Origin: Triticum aestivum
Taxonomy: Eukaryota; Streptophyta; Magnoliopsida; Poales; Poaceae
Assembly: GCF_018294505.1 (NCBI RefSeq)
Contig: NC_057807.1
Coordinates: 272,409,369 to 272,473,368, forward strand
DNA length: 64,000 nt
Reading direction: 5' to 3'
Below are positions 44,208 through 54,699 of the stretch, in pieces (the stretch's first letter is position 1; each line of letters opens with the position of its first letter). The notes beneath the pieces were generated by a model that worked only from the letters and a program-made list of their open reading frames with translations, was not told the DNA's origin and did no database searches. A program made the position numbers and the translations under genes.

Positions 44208-44667
44208 TCAGTCATCGCTAAACGTTTTCGTTCGTATATACATCCCACACAGTCACTCCAAGGAAAACGTTTGCGCTAGGTGGTGTAACGCAAACGGTTT
44301 TCAAAAGAATGTCGTGTGTGATTGTTCATTGATCGAACACGGTTTATTCCTAGAAACTGTGTGCATTGCCTGAGGTCATCGCCCATGGTGTTTTCTTACT
44401 AACCATTTGCAATAGGAAAACCCAATTAGCAAGCTAATTGGCCAATTAGCGGCTAATTGCCCTATTATTAATAATCCATTTACTAATCTAATTGACATTC
44501 ATATTAAGCACATAATATATTCCATTCCCATATTAAGGAACCAGGATTTCATAATTGAAATACATCATAGTACAACATGATATAGCTTCAGCACTCAAAC
44601 ACCCCATTACACAACTGCACCGGCGACAAGTTTCACATGCAACATCTAGAACCTTTCGAAATTAGCA
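44208..44667. other. Y, right segment start
   Basis: Continues the sequence left of T. Contains cggtttattcctagaaac, cgcaaacggttttc and aattagcaagctaattggcc (short inverted words) of a style common near CACTA-type transposon ends. No terminus or gene seen. Confidence 0.35.
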
Positions 44668-44870
44668 TCAGAGACGGTACATAGAGAGATGCATCTCATC
44701 TGGAAAACTGCTGAAGGTCTTTGCAACTTTAGGCCAGTGCCTGTGGATGATTCACCGTCCATCCTTCGACCTATTCAGGAACACTTCAATATTGAACTGT
44801 GGCCGTTGTATAAAAACTTTCCTTGCCTCCTGACCATAGAGGTGGTTTGAGAGGTAATCATCAGTGAAGC
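44668..44870 (-). pseudogene. Exon-like remnant in Y
   Basis: On the minus strand, after an acceptor tgttttcag/GCTTCAC, a frame reads FTDDYLSNHLYGQEARKVFI, QRPQFNIEVFLNRSKDGR, a TGA, then IIHRHWPKVAKTFSSFPDEM, ending at 44668. It is protein-like but I do not recognise it. A weak likeness to the W-rich second half of a B3 domain is not enough to call. The exon that should precede it at about 44960-44995 does not join in frame. Confidence 0.3.
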
Positions 44871-45120
44871 CTGAAAACAACGATGTGCATAGATATCTTC
44901 TCTATATTGGAAATGGGGCAAAGGAATTAAAAAAGGCAAGGTATAATAGTTTGTACCATCTTATAAACCTCAGTGCTTCCCATTGTTTCCCTGCAACACA
45001 TATAAGGTAGTTAGTCATCAGGTTAAGTAAGGGTTCGCATGCTATCAGTAAAATATGTTGATGAAAACTAAGCACATTGCAGATTCATCAGATTAATTCA
45101 AGCAACATGGAAAACCCATT

Positions 45121-45700
45121 TATCCATACCAAGCATGATTAAGAACTAGGAAATATAGCACTTGTATATGTTTCTCATGTATTAAGTGCAGCCAAATTTG
45201 ATTTATTCCTCACATGTATACAATAAGAGAATGCAGCCACATCAATTGAACATCGCATTGCAGAATTGAACCAAACAGTTAACTAAACACCACAACAAAT
45301 GAACCAAACATTAACTGAGCATCACATTGCACAATATAACATACTCCTAATAGAAGATCAGACAGTCAACCAAACAAAGCATGCTTAACAACTTGGAAAT
45401 ATACCAATTGTATTTGTTTATCATGTATTTAGTACAGGCAAATTTGATTTATTCCTCACATGGTATACAATAACAGAATGCAGCCACAACAATTGAACAT
45501 CGCATTGCAGAATTGAACCAAGCAGTTAACTAAACACCACAACAAGTGAACCAAGCCACAACAAATGAACCAAGCAGTTAACTAAACACCAATTGAATAA
45601 TATAACATACTCCTAATAGAAGATCAGACAGTCAACCAAACCAAGCATGCTTAACAACTTGGAAATATTGCACCCTGAAGAATTGAACATCACATTTGCA
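45121..45700. repeat. Tandem duplication of about 246-260 bp in Y
   Basis: gaatgcagccacatcaattgaacatcgcattgcag-type sequence at about 45230 recurs at about 45477, and gaagatcagacagtcaacc at 45354 recurs at 45618. About 2.3 copies, with a small inner duplication of gaaccaagcagttaac. Confidence 0.75.
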
Positions 45701-45872
45701 GAATTGAACCAAGCAGTTAATTGAACACCACATTGCACGACATATAGAACATATACACTATAGCAGAAGATTGCATGGTAAAAGTAGATAGCACAATTCA
45801 CTAGAATTTGTTAAGGAAAGGCAGTAGCTAGCAAACTGAACATGGGTCCTTATAGTGAGCTAATAAGACAAG

Positions 45873-46486
45873 CTACTCCTCATTGTCAGAGATATCAGTG
45901 ATGATTGGCTCCTTGGACATGGAAGAGGGCGAGGCCTCCGCATCGTGGGTGTCCTTGTTGTAGTGGTGATTTGCCTGAGCCGCTCCAGGCATCAACCTGC
46001 TAGCTCTCAAGATGAGGTAACCACGTGCACGCTGAGAAAACACCTCGTAGTCTTGCTCGAAGGCACTGATGGTGGCCTCGAGAAAACGCCATGAACTGTC
46101 GTTTAAAGCAGCCAACCGTGTCGCGACGTTGGTGCGTGAGGCGTCAACGGTTGCCTCGACTACGAGGTGCTCCTCCAAGATCTGGGGGTCAGCACGAATG
46201 GCAGCCATCGCGACCTCATCCGTGTGTGCAGCCGCGATTTGCTTCTCTGCTGCCAAATGGTCCTTGAAGTCCTGGCTATACTTCATGCACCATGGCTTAG
46301 GCTGACGCTTATTTGGTGGAGGGGTTGGTGATTTGGGTGGAACATGTCGTGCTTGCGCCGGTGGTTGGTGCGTCTGGGATGTGGAAGGAGGAGGAAGATG
46401 GGGGTCGGGTGTGGATTACCTACCTGGATAGGCGAGGCTGAGCTGCATGAAGGAGGGTCATCGGCGAGGAGGCGGCGGTGCTGCAA
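45873..46486 (-). CDS. Hypothetical gene in Y, possibly two exons
   Basis: The main frame (46286-45873) encodes 137 residues starting MKYSQDFKDHLAAEKQIAAA, helical, with RADPQILEEHLVVEATVDAS and SWRFLEATISAFEQDYEVF, ending in an acidic EPIITDISDNEE. In frame upstream lies PPNKRQPKPWC. A possible first exon is ATG 46486 (MQHRRLLADDPPS) to a donor CCAG/GTAGGT at 46424, joined to CAG/CCTAAG at 46301 (122-bp intron). I recognise no domain; the style fits an accessory protein of a grass DNA transposon, which is a guess. Repeated frames of this kind could also be a captured gene fragment. Confidence 0.45.
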
Positions 46487-47206
46487 GCAAGGAGTGAAGG
46501 TTTCAACTTGGAAAGGAAGGCAGAAACAGGGGAAATGTGGCTTTTGGTAAGGGGGAGGGGCCGGGGAGGTAGATATTTCCGTGGAAGCCGAAAATTTGGA
46601 ATCGCTTCAGCCAAAAAACTGGCGCGGAAAGTGTCATCAGACACGGTCCATTATTCAGAGCGCGCTGTGGACTGTAGCCATCGCACCTTCTCAAGGTACG
46701 GTGCTCCAGGATATTTTGTGCTACATCTCACATGGTTGGTTGTAATAAACCGTGTGGGATCTACTTGTTTTTTCATCTTGATTTGAATTACATAATGGGG
46801 TCACAACAGCCATGGACAGTGTTTGAATTGCTAGACCTTTTATTTGCGATGATCATAAAAGAATTGGAATTACTCAGGGTTCGTTAGGACATTTCTATGC
46901 ATTAAGTGAGTTTTCAATGCATTTATGTACATAATTCAAATTTGAACTACATGCACAGGCTCCAGTGCATATAAATTGGTTGAAAAATCAAATCTTTGTC
47001 CTTGGGTGCATTCTTAGGTCCAATGCAAGAAATGGGAAGAATGTCAAACACTAGTGCACCGTTGATTGCCGGCGAAACATTCAGATGCCTGGTTTTTAAA
47101 TTCTAGTAAATCCAAAACTCATCTGAAATTCATGAAACGTGGCATGCTATCATGCTTGGAGTGGCATCAACATGCCGTGGTAAATTTTTTGTCCCATTTG
47201 GGGCAG

Positions 47207-48359
47207 TGTCGGTGTACAAAAGTAGGGGCTCTCCTTTGTACCCCTTACTTGTGCACGGGCAGTCAGAGCCACGCCTGTGACCACACCTAGCAGGGCAGAA
47301 GAGGGAAAGCGCAAAACCAACAGAGCAGCGCCAAGGCAGGAGCGCAAGAAGGCTGAAGAACAGAGAGGGCTTTGTCCCAGCAAGACCCTTGCCGGGGCAG
47401 CTTATGCGGCCCCGGCAAGAGCCCTTGCCGGGGCAACTCACCCAATGCCAGCAGTACGACCACTCTTGAGTCTGAGAGTTCCAACACCATCGACAACATT
47501 GAAGCCAAGGCTCGGGAAGCGCCTCCATGGTGGCATGAAGATCTTTGTGAAGATCATAAACACACGAGGTCAGATGAGGGCCGGAAGATGACGATCCTCG
47601 CCAAGATCCTTGCCGAGGAAATCCACGAGACCACCGGCAATATCCTTGCCGGGGACGACCGTGATGCCACGACAAAACCCTTGCCGGGGCCCCGGCAGGG
47701 CCCTTGCCGAGGACACCTGCGGGGCCGTAGCCAGACCCGCATCTGCCAAGACTCCACCGCCGTTCCCATACAACTGCCAGCCGAACCAGCTGAGTAGGCA
47801 CCTGTATGGCCACGTGCGGCTCCCAAGCCAACTCAACAAGCACCTGCATGGTGGCATGCAGATCTTCATGAAGACCCTACCACCATGCCATCTCAGCAGC
47901 CTGCCAGCCTACATGGCGCTGCATGCCTCATTGGCTCAGACATGCATCGCAACCAAACGGAGTGGCGACGGACGGGACGGGCCTTGCTGTCGTCCCCGAT
48001 AAACAATGGGACACCTAAGTAGCGCATTTAATGCATTTTGTCCCGTAATACCAGTCGATAAGCTTGTGTACTGATACCTTTCCACCTCCTGTGTGCCATT
48101 GTGGCAACCCCTTTTGACTATAAAAGGAGGCCCGAGGCATACTGGAGAAGGATTCGGATCTTTTGGACTTGGCATGCACCATAGCTAGTTCAAGAGCTCA
48201 AGAACACTCCAAGGCAGGACTGGGGTATTACGCATCCTCGCGGCCCGAACCTGGGTAAACGATCCTTGTGCTGGCTCCTAGACCCGCCCTTTGCACAACC
48301 CCGCGCCCGCCAACCATAGAAGGGATTCCAGTGATCTCATAGGTGTCGTTTCCCCCACA
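47207..48359 (+). repeat. U 5' LTR
   Basis: 1153 bp, TGTCGGTGTACAAAAG to CGTTTCCCCCACA, TATA at 48119-48126. It is followed by tctttggcgcgctaggtagg, the same primer-binding type as T. Dense CTTGCCGGGG words at 47380-47430 and 47595-47712. Confidence 0.85.
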
Positions 48360-48940
48360 TCTTTGGCGCGCTAGGTAGGGGGCGCGCAGTTGTGAAAATC
48401 TAGCCTGGTCAGCATAGTGGCTTCATCATGGTTGTCGCTCCAAGGAAGAAGACGACCGAACGAGCGATGTCACCTGCTAATGCAATGAACGCCCGCGCGA
48501 CGACGGGAAAGCTAAGTCATGTGAAACTTTGAGAAAATCCTTTTTTATATAAGACTATTCTCCTCGAAGATCTTGCTCTCTGTATGATAAACCTGTATGC
48601 AATGGGGCCCTTCCGCTACTGGCAACGCCTTCGTTCTGTTTCGAGTCCGCTCAACAGCTCGAGCAGCCGCGTCGAGAACGGCAGGGTGGCTTTTCCGCTA
48701 CTGGCAATGCTTTTGTCCTGTTCTGAGTATGCTGAACAGTTCAAACGGCTGCACTAGGAGTGGTGAGGTGGTTTGCATGGCAGTACGCCCACCCAGCAGG
48801 CTATTGAGGATCCGTCCTCAAGGCGCCGTGGCTTGGGCTTACACACCGGCAAGCCTATCCAACTAAACATAGGGTGGACATACAAAGAGAGATCAGACAG
48901 GAAAATAGCATGCATCACTTGTTGGCGGGGCTGGTGATTG
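48360..48940 (+). other. U interior remnant
   Basis: The leader and first codons of gag can be sensed (ATG 48428), then broken. 48600-48670 and 48685-48757 are an imperfect tandem pair (ttccgctactggcaa...ctgttt...gctcaacag). No complete gene. Confidence 0.5.
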
Positions 48941-49607
48941 TTGCCGAGGACACCTGCGGGGCCGCAGCCAGACCCGCGTCTGCCAAGACTCCACCGTCGT
49001 TCCCATACAGCTGCCAGCCCAACCAGCTGAGCAGGCACCTGTGTGGCCACGTGCGGCTCCCAAGCAACTCAGCAAGCACTTGCGTGCTGGCATGCAGATC
49101 TTCATGAAGACCCTACCACCATGCCATCTCAGTAGCCTGCCAGCCTACATGGCGTTGCATGCCTTGTTGGCTCGGACGCGCGTAGCAGCCAAACGGAGCG
49201 GCGACGGACGGGATGGGCCTTGTTGCCGTCCCCGATAAAGCAAGGGGACACCTAAGTAGCGTATATAATGCGTTTGCCCCGTAATGCCAGGCGATAAGCT
49301 TGTGCACTGTATACCTTTCCACCTCATGTGTGCCACTGTGGCAACCCCTTTTGACTATAAAAGGAGGCCCGAGGCATATTGGAGAAGGATTCGGATCTTT
49401 TGGACTTGGCACTCACCGTAGCTAGTTCAAGAGCTCAAGAACACTCAAATATACACCAAAGGAGGACTAGGGTATTATGCATCCTCGCGGCCCGAAACCT
49501 GGGTAAACGATCCTTGTGCTGGCTCCTAGACCCGCTCTTTTCACAACCCCGCGCCCGCAAACCGTATAAGGGATTCCAGTGATCCCATAGGTGTCGTTTC
49601 CCCGACA
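48941..49607 (+). repeat. U 3' LTR, 5'-truncated
   Basis: Begins at ttgccgaggacacctgc, which corresponds to 47704 in the 5' LTR, and runs to CGTTTCCCCGACA. TATA at 49356-49363. The first 497 bases of the LTR are missing together with the interior, so one deletion joins interior and LTR. Confidence 0.85.
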
Positions 49608-51944
49608 GGCAGGTTTGGGTATATGCTTCTCACAAACCAGAGCTTCTCACAACAAGTGTCAACATAGAACAATAAGAGTGTTGTGTTCAATTTTGAAATT
49701 TTTCGGGGTTCATCTGGACAGTTTTATACAATAACTGGGTTTTCCAGGCATTTTATGTGCATAATTCAAATTTGAACTACATGCACATCCTCCAGTGCAT
49801 ATAAACTGGTTGAAAAATCAAATATGTGTCCTTGGTTGCATGCTTAGTTCCATGCAAGAAATGGGAATGAATTTCAAACACCCTGCCACCGTCACTCGGC
49901 CGCAAACATTGACATACATGGCTTTTAATTTCTAGTAAATCCAAAACTCATCTGAAATTCATGAAACTTGGCATGCTATCATGGAGCGGCATCAGCATGC
50001 TGTGGTAAATTTTTTATCCCATTTGGGGCAGGTTTGGGTATAAGCTTCTCACAAACCAGAGCTTCTCACAACAAGCATGATGGTTTCGATAGGGAACGTC
50101 CCACCTTTGGGAACAAAACGATATCCATTGCCTCTTATTGCTTCCAAATTTTTTCTCGTGTCAACATAGAACAACAGGAGTGTTGTGTCAGTTTTTGTGT
50201 TTTTCGGGGTTTGTTTGGACATTTTTATGCATTAACTGAGTTTTCAATGCACTTATGTGCATAATTCAAATTTGAACTACATGCACATGCCACAGTGCAT
50301 AAAAATTGGTTGAAAAATTGAATCTATGTCCTTATGTGCATGCTTAGGTCCCATGCAAGAAATGGGAATGAATTTCAAACACCGGGGCACCGTTGATTGC
50401 CGACAAAACATTGAGATACATGGTTTTTAATTTCTAGTAAATCCAAAACTCGTCTGAAATTCATGAAACTTGGCATGCTATCATGGAGCAGCATCAACAT
50501 GCCGTGGTAAATTTTTTGTCCCATTTGGGGCAGGTTTGGGTATATGCTTCTCACAAACCAGAGCTTCTCATAACAAGCATGATGGTTTTAGTAGGGAACG
50601 TCCCACCTTTGGGGTCGAAATGATATCCATTGCCTCTTATTGCTTTCAAATTTTATCTCGTGTCAACATAGAACAACATGAGTGTTGTGTCAATTTTTGT
50701 GATTTTTTTGGGTTCGTTTGGACATTTTTATGCATTAGCTGAGTTTTCAATTCATTTATGTGCATAATTCAAATTTGAACTACATGCACATGCTCCAACG
50801 CATATAAATTGGTTGAAAAATCAAATCTATGTCCTTATGTGCATGCTTAGGTCCCATGCAAGAAATGGGAATGAATTTCAAACACAGGGGCACCGTTGAT
50901 TGCCGGCAAAACATTGAGATACATGGCTTTTATTTTCTACTAAATCCAAAACTCGTCCGAAATTCATGAAACCTGGCATGCTATCATGGAGCGGCATCAA
51001 CATGCCATGGTAAATTTTTTGTCGTATTTGGGGCAGGTTTGGTATATGCTTCTCACAGACCAAAGCTTCTCACAACAAGCATGATGGTTTCGGTAGGGAA
51101 CGTCCCACCTTTGGGGACGAAACGATATCCATTGCCTCTTATTGCTTCCAAAAAATTTCTCGTGTCAACATAGTACAACACGAGTGTTGTGTCAATTTTG
51201 TGATTTTTCTGGGTTCGTTTGGACATTTTTATGCATTAACTGAGTTTTCAATGCATTTTATGTGCATAATTCAAATTTGAACTACATGCACATGCTCCAG
51301 TGCATATAAACTGGTTGAAAAATCAAATCTGTGTCCTTGGGGTGCATGTTTAGGTCCCATGCAAGAAATGGGAATGAATTTCAAACATCGGGGCACTGTT
51401 GGATTGCCGGCAAGACATTGAGATGCCTGGTTTTTAAATTCTAGTAAATCCAAAACTCGTCTAAAGTTCATGAAACTTGGCATGCTATCATGGAGCGGCA
51501 TCAACATGTCGTGGTAAATTGTTTGTACCATTTGGTGTAGGTTTGGGTATATACTTCTCACAAACCAGAGCTTCTCACAACAAGGATGATGGTTTCGGTA
51601 GGGAACGTCCCACCTTTGGGGACGAAACGATATCCATTGCCTCTTATTGCTTCCAAAAAAAAAATCATGTGTCAACATAGAACAATAGGAGTGTTATGTC
51701 AATTTTTGTGATTTTTCGGGGTTCATTTGGACATTTTTATGCATTAACTGAGTTTTCAATACATTTATGTGCATAATTCAAATTTGAACTACATGCACAT
51801 GCTCCAGTGCATATAAATTGGTTTAAAAATCAAATTTGGGTCCTTGGGTGCACGTTTAGATCCCATGCAAGAAATGGGAATGCATTTCAAACATCGGGGA
51901 CCATTGATTGCCGACAAAACATTGAGATGTCTGGTTTTTAAATT

Positions 51945-52378
51945 GGGTTAATTATCCTTTTGCCCTTAGTGGTGTCCATCTGCTCAGTTTTGCCCTCAGA
52001 TGCAAATTGTGCTCAGTTTTGCCCCTAGTCCGTGCGCACCGACTCGTTCTGTGAACTTTGGCGTCTTCGTCAGGTCAACGTTTTGACTCGGCCCTTACAG
52101 GTGGGACCAGGCAGCAGAGGCGGCCAATTTTATTCAGACCGTTGCACGCATGGCTTGCGGGACCCAGCAGAGAGCTGTTGAGCATAGAGCCATTGCGGGT
52201 GTGTGCTATATTAGCGGGCGACAGCGGCTGTGACCACGGCGACAGAGAGCACGGCGCTGACCACGGCGAGAGAGCGAGAGCACGACGGTGGTGGGAAGCT
52301 AGCTGTGGTGGGCGCTGCAGTGGGAAGCTAGATGTGGAGGGCGCGGCGGTGTTGAGATCCCGTTCGGCTCCGAGGTCC
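51945..52378 (+). promoter_or_regulatory. Upstream region of the GRF gene
   Basis: Starts gggttaattatccttttgcc and has ctcagttttgccc twice (51984 and 52013). The start looks like a Mutator-type inverted repeat, but I found no mate. A weak TATA-like ctatatta at about 52205 is the only core-promoter candidate. The reading frame is open from 52058 but of low-complexity, unlikely protein before 52379. Confidence 0.35.
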
Positions 52379-52927
52379 ATGTCTTCCTCAAGCTCCCGCG
52401 CCACATCGCGGATGCAGAGCCGGGTGCGTGTGGAGATGTATGTCTTCGTCTGTCCGCGGTGCCGGGCGAGCGTTGATCAGAGGGTTTCACACACACCGAG
52501 GAACCACAATCGTCCGTTCTACGTGTGCAGCGAGAATGGGGTAAGAATCGGGGTAATTGCACCATTTTCGTGGTCGGGATCTTTGAGCAATCGGTTGATC
52601 TGTTTCGTGTTCATGCAGGTGGCATGCTTCTTTCTTTGGGTCGATGCTTTGGCCAAGACTCTGATAAATGAACTGCAAGAAGAGCATGACGAATGGTTGC
52701 GCATGCTGCCCCAAACCACAGTGGCCGCAGCACGAGCTCCGGAAGAAGAGATGGAGGGCGAAGCACGCACTGACAGAGAGCTAGCTGTTGAGCTTAGGAT
52801 GTTGAAGAAGAAGGTTAGGAAGCTTGAAGATCAAGCACTACCAATACCCATTTGCAAATACTTTTGGGCATTTTTAGGTATGGTAATCGCACTGGTTGTA
52901 ATGTTGAAAATGTATGGAAAGGCATGA
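52379..52927 (+). CDS. GRF zinc-finger protein with coiled coil and C-terminal membrane segment
   Basis: Start chosen at ATG 52379 (MSSSSSRATSRM), typical of the family; an open frame extends upstream. Exon 1 (52379-52540) encodes the GRF finger CPRCRASVDQ..NRPFYVCSENG. The intron 52541-52618 is 78 bp (GGG/GTAAGA ... TGCAG/GTGG), a multiple of three without stops. Exon 2 continues VACFFLWVDAL, completing the finger (C..C..C..C with FYxC and FFxW). Then a charged coil, RELAVELRMLKKKVRKLEDQ, and a hydrophobic end, YFWAFLGMVIALVVMLKMYG, which could anchor it in a membrane. About 156 residues after splicing. GRF fingers bind nucleic acid in other proteins; the role of these small membrane-anchored plant versions is not known. 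No break seen. Confidence 0.7.
   Translation: MSSSSSRATSRMQSRVRVEMYVFVCPRCRASVDQRVSHTPRNHNRPFYVCSENGVRIGVIAPFSWSGSLSNRLICFVFMQVACFFLWVDALAKTLINELQEEHDEWLRMLPQTTVAAARAPEEEMEGEARTDRELAVELRMLKKKVRKLEDQALPIPICKYFWAFLGMVIALVVMLKMYGKA
52541..52618 (+). other. 78-bp intron of GRF gene
   Basis: Donor gg/gtaaga, acceptor catgcag/gt. It splits the zinc finger between the third and fourth cysteine. Because it is 26 codons long and open, retention would only insert residues and separate the finger halves. Confidence 0.65.
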
Positions 52928-53299
52928 ATTATGGAGGAATTTGTAATCTTGAAATTGTATGAGAAATTCACCTAGTTTAAATGTTGGTCAAAGTTGTTTA
53001 AATGTTGAAAAAAGAGAAGAATTGACCATGTTGAAAAAAAGGAGAAGAAATGAGGAATTCAGAAACTTTTGATCAATGAAATGCAGCTAATGAATTATTC
53101 CAGAGCCAAACAATTAAGGTTAGAAATTATTTGGAGCTGTTAAATATTTAATAGCAATTTAAGTAATCCAATTCAAATACACCGTCATTTAAATCAAAGA
53201 CCAAAATGTCATGGAAAATGTGCCTCAGCTCTGGTAGATGTTTACAACTAGTGCCAAAATAAATGAACATTTTTAAGGGCATTACATTTAGTAGAAACT
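52928..53299. other. No gene seen
   Basis: AT-rich, probably 3' flank of the GRF gene; no clear repeats or frames. Confidence 0.5.
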
Positions 53300-53665
53300 A
53301 ATTTGTCTAAAAAATGAAGGGTGGAAAATGCACAAAAAATTGGTGCGGCTGGGGACTCGAACCCAAGACCGCGTGGGTTAGTGGTGTTTAGGGCTGCGCT
53401 GGTAACCGCTAGGACAGATGGCAAGAGTTTGACATGGGTAGGGAAGCAATGTATACATAGTGAGACTGTGAAATTTGTCAAAAAAATGAAGGGTGGAAAA
53501 TGCACAAAAAATTGGTGCGGCTGGGGACTCGAACCCAAGACCACGTGGGATAGTGGTGTTTAGGGCTGCGTTGGTAACCGCTAGGACAGATGGCAAGAGT
53601 TTGACATGGGTAGGGAAGGAATGTATACATAGTGAGACTGTGAAATTTGTCAAAAAAAAGGTGAG
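53300..53665. repeat. Tandem duplication of about 172 bp with tRNA-like sequence
   Basis: Two nearly identical copies (about 53300-53472 and 53473-53645) and the start of a third. On the minus strand each has gggttcgagtcccc, a perfect tRNA B-box (53351-53364 and 53523-53536), and tagcggttaccagcgcag about 40 bases before it, like an A-box. 53342-53420 and 53514-53592 are thus tRNA-like. I do not see a clean cloverleaf, so this may be a tRNA-derived repeat (SINE-like) rather than a working tRNA. Confidence 0.7.
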
Positions 53666-54043
53666 ACCGTGAATGTTTGCACACGCGTGAGTGTGGTTTT
53701 CCTTTGTTTTGCACTGAAATTTTGGAGGGTAGGAAGGTTGAAAACGTATGTTTGCACTGCCACGTGGTTTTGGTTAGAGTGGCACTTGGTTTAGTGTTAG
53801 CGTCTCTCTTGGTTTAGGATTTAAACGGAATAAATTTGCATGTTAGTTCATGACTTATTTTTTTTTGAATAAAACGGAGGGCTTCTCACCCCCTCTTTTG
53901 AATGACAACCACAAGTTCTCGAGCTTCATGACTTGGTTTAGGGAAGAAATTATATGCTTGGGCACGGACATTTTTTAACACACATAATAAACCCTAATAA
54001 ATAACTTAGATAAGATGCAACAAGTACCGTTACAATAATAAGT
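53666..54043. other. No gene seen
   Basis: AT-rich, with a poly-T start at 53858 (ttttttttttgaataaaacgg). No supported feature. Confidence 0.4.
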
Positions 54044-54592
54044 TCACGGACAGTTCACGGACACATGACGAAACATGACACAACACGACACGACATAGAA
54101 AAGCAACAAATAAAAAACGAAATAGCCTTCATCTTGATCTCGTCCTTCTACTTTGGCCGCGCGCGCCCCTTCAACACCGTCTTCATCTTCACACCTCCTC
54201 CTCGTCGTCGTAGGGAAGGGAGTGCATCCCGGCTGGAGTGGGGAAGATGTTCTCGTAGTTGGTGTAGATGTTGTAAACGGTGAAGAAGATGGCCTCGCAG
54301 CCGCACCAAAAGACTTGGCCGAGGAGCTCGTGCGCGTCAAACGGGTTGGTGAAGGTGACCGTGAGCAGTAGGAGGATGCCGCCGCGGTCACGAACCTCGT
54401 TGACGATGAACATCCTTGGCGAGCCCCGTGGGAGGTGGGCATAGCCGGCTCTGAGGAAGGCACGAGTTCGATGGAACCCCTCCACCTTGAAAAAGCCCAC
54501 ACGCGGAGCTCCCTCTCCACGAGCACGCCCGGTGGGTAGCGCCGCTCCGGCACGACAGGCGGACGGCTGAAGGTCGGCTCGTTGAACTGCAT
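54044..54592 (-). pseudogene. Hypothetical grass protein, frameshifted
   Basis: The first ATG after a good TATA box is 54592 (MQFNEPTFSRPPVVPERRYP, ...GVLVERELR). The sensible protein then continues in another frame (VGFFKVEGFHRTRAFLRAGY, GGILLLLTVTFTNPFDAHEL, LGQVFWCGCEAIFFTVYNIY, TPAGMHSLPYDDEEEV), so a small indel near 54505 breaks it. Hydrophobic patches, no named domain. The alternative unshifted frame is Ser/Thr/Arg-rich and less likely real. Lies outside any recognised element. Confidence 0.4.
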
Positions 54593-54684
54593 GGTCTCGC
54601 TTGGGGAGGGCTCGGTCGATTGGGTGTCTCGCTTGAGAATGGATCGGATCTGGCTTATGGGAGGGATAGGAAGATAGGCACCCC

Positions 54685-54691
54685 ATTTATA
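54685..54691 (-). promoter_or_regulatory. TATA box of the 54.5-kb hypothetical gene
   Basis: The minus strand reads ggcctataaatgggg, 95 bases before ATG 54592, with no ATG between the expected transcript start and that codon. Confidence 0.5.
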
Positions 54692-54699
54692 GGCCTGTG

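Larger units (their letters stand above)
47207..49607 (+). mobile_element. U: T-family element with large internal deletion
   Basis: Flanked by ggcag on both sides (47202-47206 and 49608-49612). Removing U and one copy restores the tandem unit (ttggggcaggtttgggta), as in the other copies. A complete 5' LTR, about 580 bases of interior and the last two thirds of a 3' LTR remain. All coding sequence and the first 500 bases of the 3' LTR are deleted. The LTR is of T type, clearly diverged from T. Confidence 0.85.
46877..51944 (+). repeat. Tandem array, unit about 502 bp, six copies, interrupted by U
   Basis: The anchor caaatttgaactacatgcac occurs at 46937, 49767, 50267, 50770, 51272 and 51779: spacings 500, 503, 502 and 507, and about 424 for the first once U and one duplication copy are removed (an 80-base deletion lies at about 49655). 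Each unit contains catgccgtggtaaatttttt, gcttctcacaaaccagagc and gggaacgtcccacc, a short palindrome. The last copy stops at 51944. Short frames inside are repeats of one another, not genes. Such arrays are known inside large grass CACTA elements; here that is inference. Confidence 0.85.

Noticed and set aside
44668..44870. Second B3-like domain
   Set aside because: Only a W-rich second half resembles B3; too short, with an in-frame stop.
47207..49607. U as a pair of solo LTRs
   Set aside because: A single duplication pair (ggcag) flanks the whole, and a primer-binding region follows the first LTR, so it is one element with a deletion.
46877..51944. CRISPR-like array
   Set aside because: Units are about 502 bp and continuous without spacers, in a plant genome.
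51945..52030. Mutator-type terminal inverted repeat before the GRF gene
   Set aside because: The start looks right, but no inverted mate or 9-bp duplication was found downstream.
53342..53420. Working tRNA gene
   Set aside because: The B-box is perfect, but I cannot draw convincing acceptor and anticodon stems; kept as tRNA-like repeat.
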